From Deltaproteobacteria bacterium (GTDB lineage Bacteria > UBA10199 > JADFYH01): a DNA stretch of 37,368 bases. Made by a program: the position numbers and the translations under genes. Shown one piece after another: positions 30,502-37,368 of the stretch (position 1 is the first letter of the stretch; each line of letters starts with the position of its first letter). The stretch is from positions 1-37,368 of the forward strand of contig JADFYH010000029.1 in NCBI GenBank assembly GCA_015233135.1, in the 5' to 3' direction. A model generated the notes under the pieces. It was given only the letters and a program-made list of their open reading frames with translations, ran no database searches and was not told where the DNA came from.

Positions 30502-33243
30502 ATGACAGCAAAAAAACTTTTTCTACTCGATGCCTCTTCTTATATCTTTCGTGCCTTTTACGCGACGCCTTCCCTGAAGAACGCCAAAGGCTTTCCCACC
30601 AATGCGATTTATGGATTTGTACAGATGCTCAGCAGCCTGATGCGTCAGCACGAAATTGACCATCTGGTTTCTGTTTACGATCGACCGGAGCCCACCTTTC
30701 GGAAGCAAGCCTACCAGGAATACAAGGCCCAGCGTGCTGAAACACCAGAAGATTTATCCAGACAAATTCCCCTGTTAAAAGAGATCGTTCAAGAAATGGG
30801 TGTGCCTGCCTTGGAGAAAATTGGTTTTGAGGCGGATGATCTTATCGGCACACTGGCCTATCAAGCCAGAGACCTGGGTTATGAAGTCGTCATCGTCACC
30901 GGAGATAAAGATTTGATGCAGCTGGTGCAGCCGGGGATTCGTCTGCTCGACACCATGAAAAATAAATGGTGCGATGAAGCCGAGGTAAAAGAAAAGTTTG
31001 GGGTGAAGCCTTCGCAAGTGATTGAGGTGCTTGGGCTGGCGGGAGACAGTTCCGATAATATCCCAGGGGTTCCCGGAGTAGGAGAAAAGACCGCGATGGC
31101 CTTGATGGAGCAATTTGGAAATCTGGAAGGCCTGTATGAAAATATCGAGCAGTTGAAAGGGAAACGAAAAGAAATTTTGATCGCCAATAAGGAGCTCGCC
31201 TTTCTTTCTAGGCAACTCGCGACGATCGATACCAAAGTGAGTTTTGAATGGAAGGAGGATGATTTTAAATTACGAGCTCCCGATCAAGAAAAGTTGAATG
31301 CCATTTATCAAGACCTGGGTTTTCAGCGTTTGATAAAAAAAATAGAAACAGAAAGCGAAACAAACGCTGTTTCTGAAAGACCTGAAAAACTTTCTTCTCA
31401 TTACCAGCTGATTCAATCTTTAGAAGCCTTGGATGCCTTGATCCAAAAAATGAAGCAGGCTTCCTGGTTGGCGGTGGATACCGAAACCACTTCACTCAAT
31501 ACCTGGGAAGCCCGTCTGGTGGGGATCTCTCTCAGTTTTAAAGAAGGAGAGGCCTATTATCTTCCGGTGGGGCACTCCTTTCCCACGACTGCTGCTGTAC
31601 CGATTTGGGGTGAAAAAAATGAGACTCCGCCCCTTCATTTGATGCCCGGTCAACTTCCACTGAAAGAGGCCTTGCGGCGTTTAAAAGGGGTTTTGGAAAA
31701 TCCAAAAATATTGAAAATTGCCCAAAATTTTAAATACGATGATCAGGTGTTGCGCAAGTATGGCATTGAAATTCAAGGGTTTGCCTTTGATACTCTGCTG
31801 GCGTCTTATCTGGTTGAACCTGCAGCGGCGCATAATCTGGATCGCCTGTCCCAGCATTATCTGGGGCACAAGATGATCAGCTTCAAGGAAGTGACCGAAA
31901 ATAAAAAAAATCCCTCTTTTGCCGAAGTGAGTCTGGAGAAGGCCCTGGCTTATTCGGCCGAAGATGCCGATGTGGCTTTTCGCCTGAAGAAAATTCTGGA
32001 AGAAGAACTGAAGACCCAGGAGCTGGAGGAGGTATTTCATCAAATTGAGATTCCGCTTTTGCCTATTCTTTCCGGGATGGAATTGTTGGGGATTAAAATC
32101 GACAGGGAATTTTTATCGCAACTACAAAAAGATTTTTCACAAAAATTGGAACTCAGTCAAAAAAAGATTTATGCGCTGGCAGGTCGGGAGATCAATATCA
32201 ATTCTCCCAAGCAGTTGGGGCAGCTGTTGTTTGAAGAGTTGAAACTTCCCGTGCAACGAAAAACCAAAACCGGGTTTTCGACGGATGTGGAGGTGCTCAC
32301 CGAGCTAGCGAAGTATCACGAAGTTCCCAAAGAAATTTTGTTTTATCGATCGATTACAAAATTGAAATCGACCTATGTGGATGCCTTGCTGAATTTGGCC
32401 CGGCCCGGTACGGACCGCGTGCATACCTCGTTTAATCAGACGATTGCCGAGACGGGGCGTCTTTCCAGCTCCGATCCCAACCTGCAAAATATTCCCATCA
32501 AAACCGAAGAAGGCAAAAAAATACGCCAGGCCTTTATTGCTGAAAAAGGCTTTGAACTTTTGTCTGCCGATTATTCCCAGGTGGAGTTGCGTATCCTTGC
32601 ACATCTCTGCTCGGACGCGGCTTTAATTCAGGCCTTTGAGAAGGATGAAGACATTCATCGCCTGACTGCGGCCTCCATTTTTGGAGTGGCTCCTGGGGAG
32701 GTAACGTCGTTGATGCGAGGAGTAGGGAAGACCGTCAATTTTGGCATCGTGTATGGTCAGACTCCCTTTGGACTTTCGCAGCAATTGGGGATTCCTCCGC
32801 AGAAGGCAAAGGAGTACATTGAAAACTATTTTGAAAAATTTCCAGGGGTGCAAAGCTATAGGCAAAGCCTTTTGCAGGAGGCCTACGAAAAAGGAAAGGT
32901 GCGCACCCTCTATGGAAGGCAGCGTATCTTGCCCGACTTACACAGCAAAAATCCAAACCTCAGGAACATGGCGGAGCGCATGGCCTTCAATGCAGTCATT
33001 CAGGGCACTGCGGCGGACATCATCAAATTGGCGATGATTCGTTTTGAAGAAATTAAAAAGAAAGAAAAATTGGAATCGCGTTTGCTGCTTCAGGTGCACG
33101 ACGAATTGGTGTTTGAGGTGAAAGAGGAAGAAAAAGACACGATGAAAAAATGGGTGCAAGAGGCCATGAGCAAAGTAGCGCAGTTTCAAGTGCCTTTAAA
33201 AGTGGAGATGGGCCTTGGAAAAAATTGGGGAGAGGCGCATTAA
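30502..33243 (+). CDS. polA: DNA polymerase I
   Basis: Removes RNA primers and fills gaps in replication and repair. 913 residues with all three domains. The 5' nuclease (1-285) has FLLDASSY, the acidic cluster FEADDLIGTLA, VTGDKDLMQ and GDSSDNIPGVPGVGEKTA. The 3'-5' exonuclease (about 300-505) has all acidic residues for proofreading: Asp326 and Glu328 in DTET, Asp413 in NFKYDD, and Tyr484/Asp488 in YSAED. The polymerase (about 510-913) has motif A DYSQVELRILAHL (Asp690), motif B RGVGKTVNFGIVYG (Arg739, Lys743) and motif C QVHDELVFE (Asp867). Length is close to the Escherichia coli enzyme (928 aa). No Shine-Dalgarno sequence at a useful distance from the ATG. Confidence 0.97.
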   Translation: MTAKKLFLLDASSYIFRAFYATPSLKNAKGFPTNAIYGFVQMLSSLMRQHEIDHLVSVYDRPEPTFRKQAYQEYKAQRAETPEDLSRQIPLLKEIVQEMGVPALEKIGFEADDLIGTLAYQARDLGYEVVIVTGDKDLMQLVQPGIRLLDTMKNKWCDEAEVKEKFGVKPSQVIEVLGLAGDSSDNIPGVPGVGEKTAMALMEQFGNLEGLYENIEQLKGKRKEILIANKELAFLSRQLATIDTKVSFEWKEDDFKLRAPDQEKLNAIYQDLGFQRLIKKIETESETNAVSERPEKLSSHYQLIQSLEALDALIQKMKQASWLAVDTETTSLNTWEARLVGISLSFKEGEAYYLPVGHSFPTTAAVPIWGEKNETPPLHLMPGQLPLKEALRRLKGVLENPKILKIAQNFKYDDQVLRKYGIEIQGFAFDTLLASYLVEPAAAHNLDRLSQHYLGHKMISFKEVTENKKNPSFAEVSLEKALAYSAEDADVAFRLKKILEEELKTQELEEVFHQIEIPLLPILSGMELLGIKIDREFLSQLQKDFSQKLELSQKKIYALAGREININSPKQLGQLLFEELKLPVQRKTKTGFSTDVEVLTELAKYHEVPKEILFYRSITKLKSTYVDALLNLARPGTDRVHTSFNQTIAETGRLSSSDPNLQNIPIKTEEGKKIRQAFIAEKGFELLSADYSQVELRILAHLCSDAALIQAFEKDEDIHRLTAASIFGVAPGEVTSLMRGVGKTVNFGIVYGQTPFGLSQQLGIPPQKAKEYIENYFEKFPGVQSYRQSLLQEAYEKGKVRTLYGRQRILPDLHSKNPNLRNMAERMAFNAVIQGTAADIIKLAMIRFEEIKKKEKLESRLLLQVHDELVFEVKEEEKDTMKKWVQEAMSKVAQFQVPLKVEMGLGKNWGEAH

Positions 33244-33307
33244 AACCTTAGAAATTCGCTCCTCTCGATTAAATAAGCAATGGAGAGTCATTTATAAGGC
33301 CTCAGTG

Positions 33308-33350
33308 TTTCCCCTCTCCCTTCGAGGGGAGAGGGCAGGGTGAGGGTGAT
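33308..33350. repeat. Palindromic element downstream of polA
   Basis: TTTCCCCTCTCCCTTCGAGG followed by GGAGAGGGCAGGGTGAGGGT. It is one hairpin with the AGGGTGAGGGTGA tail shared by other copies. It is the main feature in the gap from 33244 to 33600, which otherwise holds only the small inverted repeat at 33403-33423 and no gene I can support. Confidence 0.8.
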
Positions 33351-33402
33351 ATTGGTGGAATCAAATTGAATCAGTGGAGGGGATTTCTAATCCAAGTGGA
33401 AT

Positions 33403-33423
33403 CTGTCGACTTCTAGTCGACAG
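33403..33423. promoter_or_regulatory. 9-bp inverted repeat, possible operator
   Basis: CTGTCGACT and AGTCGACAG are perfect inverted arms around TCT. No T-run follows, so it is more like a protein-binding site than a terminator. It lies about 180 bases upstream of the GHKL ATPase gene. Confidence 0.35.
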
Positions 33424-33600
33424 TGGTTGAAAGTAGTCGATGAAGCGGCCTGAAGATTTTGCGGGGTGTGCAGCCCTCACTTTATTTTGTTATCTCATTT
33501 TTTCAGGATTCTACACCTCATTTTGCCAAACTTTTTTGTAAAATAGGCGGCAGCTCTTAGCTTTTTCCCTGGCTCACATTTTGCTTTATCCAATAGAGCC

Positions 33601-36044
33601 ATGGCTATCCACAGCTCCAACAATTCGACCACCCAAGGCTGGCAGTCGGGTGACAGGTCCTATCATTTCACCTTGCCCGAATTTCCCGAAGCCCAGTGTC
33701 TCCCGGGCGTTTGGAGGCATTGCTGCGAGAGCATCCCGAACAGGCTTATCAGCAGGCCCTGCAAATTGTTCAGTCTGAATCTTGTTCACTGCAAAGGGTT
33801 TCCAACTTTCTTTTACATCCTTTTACAAATTTAACCGAATCCGCATCGGAGCGTCTGGCTTTTGTGAGCCAGGTGCTTCAAAGTTTGAGAGCCAATCATC
33901 AGGAGCTTTTGGCGAATCAGCTGCAAAGCCAGCTGGAATCTGCCCAAGGCTTTGAGGAACTTTTGTCTACGGTGGGGCAAGGCACTTTTATTTTTGCCCG
34001 CAATCATCAGGAGAGAATCGGTTTTGTCATTGGCTTGGGCTCTCATGTGGCGGGGAGTCTGGCTTATTATCTTTCCACTCGAGTGGGTCTGGGTGGGGCC
34101 GCTTCAGGACTTGCCAGCGGAATCGTCAACGCCTTGTTTCAGAGTGGAATGAATGTTTTGGTTCAGGAGTATCTGTTTGATCAGCATCAAGGCCGACGAG
34201 AAAGGGCGGCCGAGCTGGGGCAATCGGTGATGGATGCCTTGCTCTGCAGTGCGGCGGCGATGGCCTTTGAGCATGGGGAGCAAAATGGATTTGGACAAGG
34301 CAGTCTTCTTTGGTCGGCCTTGAAGTTTAGCGTCGATGTGGGCGTGGAATTTTGCAGCGGCAAGCTGGGTCTCGTCAAATATGTGGCGGGAGTAGAACGC
34401 GAGGCCTGGGGTCATGTGGGATGGGGGATGCTGGCCAATGCCGCTGGAGAAGGCCTTGGAGATGCGGGTAATCATTATATCACTTCACATGTTACTCATC
34501 GTATTGATGCAGCGACGCAGCGCTATCAGGAGAGGGCGGCTCTATTGGAATCGGAGCGGGCTGAGTATCCCCTGAATATTCAGACAGGACTCCGAGCCGG
34601 AGGAGGCTCAGGCACAGGTAAAATCACCCCAAACAATCCGCCCGTTCACCCGCCTACAAGGTTACCCAGACAAAAGCTCCAACTCTTCGTTGCCGCCATG
34701 ATCACCGCCACCCGTGCCGATGCCATTCCGGGCAGGGAAGTTCATCTTCAAAATCGAATGGAACATATTTTAAGCCAGGAAGGATTTACGGGCCTGCTTT
34801 GCGATTTGGAAAGTCGCCAACTGCCCTTGGAGAGCATTGATCTTCTCAAAAAGATTTTTCAAACGGACGATGCCAATCGTGGCGCGGTAGAGGCCATCTG
34901 TAATGGCTTTGATGCAGACTCAAAAAAAGTAACCGTCAAGGCACAAGACGGAGAGATGAAGATTGAAGACGAAGGGCGGGGGATGAGCTTGTATGAGATG
35001 TGTACCTCGTTGCTGATTCCCGGTTTTAGCAAGAATAAACTCAACACCTTTATTGGCCGCTTTGGGGTAGGATTTTACACCTTGCTGCAATATCTCAGAA
35101 CAGAAGAGGATCACGTTCGGGTGACGAGTACACAAGATGGGAAGACCCACGAGCTTTTACTGACCTTGAAAGAGGGCGAGTATCATGTTTCGCTTCAAAA
35201 GCTGAAGCCAAAAAAGAAAAACGGAACCCAGATCTGTGTCAAATCCAATGCAGTACAAGAACAGGCGATTCAAACGGAGATCAGGCAGTATTTACGCTAT
35301 TTTCGTAAGAGTTTGGATCTGATTTATAATAGGGAGAAGATTAATAATTGCGTCATGGAATTAGTGTTTGGCCCCCTCTCCCCAACCCTCCCCCTCCAGG
35401 GGGGAGGGAGCTCGCAATCCCCTCTCCCCTTGGGGGAGAGGGTGAGGGTGAGGGGACAAACATACACCGTCTTCCAAAATCCCCAAGGAACCCCTGGCAA
35501 AGTGGTGATTATGGCGGGCGATGTCGTGGTAGAAGAGTTCACTTCCCCTGTCATCCCGGCGCAGATCGGGATCTCCACGCCTGAACTCGGTACTGAAACC
35601 ATCCTCCAACTCCCCCTCAGCACCAAGATGGATCAACCCCGCCGCGGAGTAGGCGCCAGTCCTGAGCTCTACGCCTTCATCAAAAATTTCACCCAAAGCC
35701 CCCATTGCAATATCCAATTACTGAATGCCCTGGTCCCTTTGGCAATAGAGATGGATACCCGCTCGCCTCAACTTTCTTATCTTGAACTTTTACGCACCAG
35801 AATGCAGGCGCTCTTTTTGGAAAATTCAAAACTCAAATTCTACTCTCGCTCCAGCACCTATAATGAATCCGACCTTATCCTCTTTGCCTCAGATTCTTCG
35901 TCTCTCCCTCGAGGGGAGAGACCGACTGAAGGGCGAGAGAGGGTGATCTCGGATGACACTCTGACCCACTTCCTCCACCCCGCCCTCTGGGTAGAACTCT
36001 ACGCCAACCGTCTCCGCAAACCCAAAGGCGTAGTATACGCGTGA
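33601..36044 (+). CDS. Large protein with a GHKL (Hsp90/MutL-type) ATPase core; 5' frameshift suspected
   Basis: The long frame runs from a GTG at 33696 (782 aa; numbering from there). Residues 1-300 contain Gly/Ala-rich hydrophobic stretches (about 107-160 and 180-192) that may be membrane segments. A Gly/Pro linker follows. The ATPase core at about 390-540 has all Bergerat-fold motifs: N-box AVEAICNGFDAD (Glu399, Asn403, Asp406), G1 IEDEGRGM (Asp425, Gly427, Gly429) and G2 IGRFGVGFYT (454-461), close to Hsp90. The rest is beta-rich, possibly an S5-like and substrate domain, with a palindromic element translated at about 559-587. An ATG at 33601 in another frame encodes MAIHSSNNSTTQGWQSGDRS and more plausible sequence up to about 33695, which would join the long frame by a one-base shift. 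The next gene overlaps by GTGA. Confidence 0.75.
35370..35456. repeat. Palindromic element translated within the GHKL ATPase gene
   Basis: CCCCAACCCTCCCCCTCCAG/GGGGGGAGGGAGC plus CCCCTCTCCCCTTGGGGGAG form two hairpins. They are read as PLSPTLPLQGGGSSQSPLPL and GERVRVRG between two beta-strands (VMELVFG and YTVFQN). Confidence 0.85.
35899..35947. repeat. Second, smaller palindromic element within the GHKL ATPase gene
   Basis: TCTCTCCCTCGAGGGGAGAG and the following GAAGGGCGAGAGAGGGTGA are a single hairpin unit of the family. It is translated as SLPRGERPTEGRERV (residues about 736-750). Confidence 0.7.
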
Positions 36045-37261
36045 AAGACAACAGCGGTCAAAACAAGGCGGGAGTCGTCTGCTACGAAAATATTAATTCC
36101 GATTTTATCTGGGATTCTGAAAATGGGCTCTTGGTGGTGCATGAGAAATTTAGAGAGGAGGTGCCGGAGGAATTACTCTGGGGAGTGCTGGCGGCGATAC
36201 CAGGGGAGAAGGGGTTTGAAGTGACGGTGTCGCAGATGCAGGAGGTGAGCGAGGTTGGATCAATAGAGACGCAAAAAATGAAACAGCAGGCAGACATTAT
36301 AAAAACATGCCCTTGGGAGGTATGGGATGAGATTGGTCTCTCTCCCAATCAAGTGAGAGCTTTAGAAGATTATCACTTTGAAAAATCTTTTCAGGTGGGG
36401 AGTCAAGCTTACTATCTGGTTTCATTGCCGGGTAAACCTGATATTTATGCCATGGTAGATCAATTTGGAATCACTCATACTGATTTTGAAATTACTTCCT
36501 GTCATGATTTTAGTGAGAATGAATCAGGTTTGTATTTTTATGCTCTCACTCAGGATGGTTCCGCTAAAATTTACTACTTCCCAAAAAAGGGTGATTTACA
36601 ATGCATTTATCGCATTACGGAAGGTCGCTTTACATTAAGTGTGTCTTCGAAAAATGCCTATTTGATCTGCACTGGGAAAAAAGCAAAATTATTAAAATTT
36701 GAAGGGGCGAAGGTAACGGAGCTTGATTTGGCAGGCCTAGATGCAGAGAGGCTAACAACAATAGGTGGTTTTATTGTGTATCATGGAGAGAATCAAGTCA
36801 CTGTCTATGAAATAGCAGACGATCAATTAGTAGAAACTTTTAGGCTACCGAATTGGGTCAAAGTAGATTGTATAGTACAAACCCAAAATGGATCGACCTT
36901 TTTCAGGGGTTACACAAGAGGAGAATGGAAAACTTTAGAAATTAATCAGGCTGGAGAATCTATTGAACATTTAAAGACTAGCAGCTTGGGTCCTGAGAGA
37001 GATATTTTCTTATGCGGAGCTAAGCTCTATAGCGTGCAAAACCATCAGCTCTTTGTGTTTGAAGAGGAGAGGTTTAAACTCGTTGCTGAGAATTTCTATT
37101 CCCATCAGTTTTTTCACGATAGGCTTTTTGTGGCCTACATTATCGATTACGATCTCAGCCGCGTATATGAAATACGGGATGGGAAAGAAAATCTTGTTCT
37201 ACAAACAACAAAAAACTATCTGTTTTTTTATGATGCCCAACGAGATTGTCAGCGCGCATGA
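36041..37261 (+). CDS. Beta-rich protein of unknown function, coupled to the GHKL ATPase gene; 3' end altered by repeat
   Basis: 406 residues. The start GTG at 36041 overlaps the preceding stop as GTGA, so translation is coupled. No signal peptide or membrane segments. Residues 1-110 are mixed, with an amphipathic EEVPEELLWGVLAAIPG helix. From about 115 the sequence is a run of short beta-strands with turns every 20-45 residues (SQAYYLVSLPGKPDIYAMVD, GLYFYALTQDGSAKIYYFP, GGFIVYHGENQVTVYEIADD, GAKLYSVQNHQLFVFEEERF), which suggests a beta-propeller. The last four residues (CQRA) are encoded by the first copy of a 23-bp tandem repeat, so the natural C-terminus may have been cut off. A structural or sensor partner of the ATPase is inferred from the coupling. 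Confidence 0.75.
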   Translation: MKDNSGQNKAGVVCYENINSDFIWDSENGLLVVHEKFREEVPEELLWGVLAAIPGEKGFEVTVSQMQEVSEVGSIETQKMKQQADIIKTCPWEVWDEIGLSPNQVRALEDYHFEKSFQVGSQAYYLVSLPGKPDIYAMVDQFGITHTDFEITSCHDFSENESGLYFYALTQDGSAKIYYFPKKGDLQCIYRITEGRFTLSVSSKNAYLICTGKKAKLLKFEGAKVTELDLAGLDAERLTTIGGFIVYHGENQVTVYEIADDQLVETFRLPNWVKVDCIVQTQNGSTFFRGYTRGEWKTLEINQAGESIEHLKTSSLGPERDIFLCGAKLYSVQNHQLFVFEEERFKLVAENFYSHQFFHDRLFVAYIIDYDLSRVYEIRDGKENLVLQTTKNYLFFYDAQRDCQRA

Positions 37262-37343
37262 CAGGGAGCCTGGAGTTCGCATGATAGGGCCCCACCTGTA
37301 CGCATGATAGGGACCCGGTGGTTCGCAAGGATAGGGACCCACT
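37252..37343. repeat. Four tandem 23-bp repeats, possible insertion-sequence end
   Basis: Units begin at 37252, 37275, 37298 and 37321 with a common core CGCATGATAGGGACCC; the first unit is the most degenerate and overlaps the end of the preceding gene. Multiple short terminal repeats of this kind occur at the ends of some insertion sequences, such as the IS21 group, but no transposase is inside the window to confirm it. Nothing else is seen up to the window end. Confidence 0.7.
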
Positions 37344-37368
37344 TTTTCCTCTAAAAAATAGCGACGGA

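Noticed and set aside
30423-30659. Small open frame at the polA start
   Set aside because: It begins inside the right end of the MITE-like element and overlaps polA in another frame.
37252-37343. CRISPR array at the right edge
   Set aside because: The 23-bp units are contiguous imperfect tandem copies without unique spacers.

Overview
The window looks like chromosomal DNA of a Gram-negative, free-living bacterium of intermediate GC. Two very large proteins carry lipoprotein signal peptides, and the housekeeping genes (metH, pfkA, uup, proS, pyrF, polA) are of ordinary bacterial type. The style of the sequence, with oversized uncharacterised proteins, many toxin-antitoxin pairs and GC-rich palindromes of the CCCTCTCCC...GGGAGAGGG kind, recalls uncultured delta-proteobacterium-like groundwater lineages such as the UBA10199 group. 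That placement is recollection and inference, not a search result.

Layout. 1-9138: a 600-residue uncharacterised protein followed by two giant lipoproteins (1298 and 1054 aa) in a likely operon; the second has choice-of-anchor-D/ASH-like beta-sandwich repeats. 9139-12407: an accessory strip with an intrinsic terminator, a small inverted-repeat element, a HigBA-like toxin-antitoxin pair between two copies of a terminator-plus-promoter repeat, an orphan antitoxin with a decayed toxin, an NAD-dependent epimerase, and a PIN-domain toxin with its antitoxin. 12472-16844 (minus strand): cobalamin-dependent methionine synthase carrying four palindromic elements translated in frame, 14 bases downstream of a DUF433/DUF5615 pair. 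16961-20565: phosphofructokinase, the ABC-F protein Uup, a small membrane protein and tRNA-Gly(CCC). 20772-27357: a Phd/RelE-like pair, a giant 1856-residue protein and two small conserved-looking genes. 27358-33243: prolyl-tRNA synthetase without its editing domain, orotidine-5'-phosphate decarboxylase, a small helical protein and DNA polymerase I, with two copies of a 20-bp-terminal-inverted-repeat element between them. 33601-37261: a large protein with an Hsp90/MutL-type GHKL ATPase core, translationally coupled to a 406-residue beta-rich protein whose 3' end runs into a 23-bp tandem repeat that may be the edge of an insertion sequence.

How it fits together. The housekeeping genes are mostly single transcription units. 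pfkA and proS have good promoter boxes so close to the start codon that leaderless mRNAs are likely. Between them lie non-autonomous repeats that have inserted into genes in frame, into each other and between a promoter and a toxin-antitoxin operon. The best candidates for undescribed biology are the GHKL ATPase/beta-protein pair, the 1856-residue gene with its two small neighbours, and the protein-coding palindromic element.
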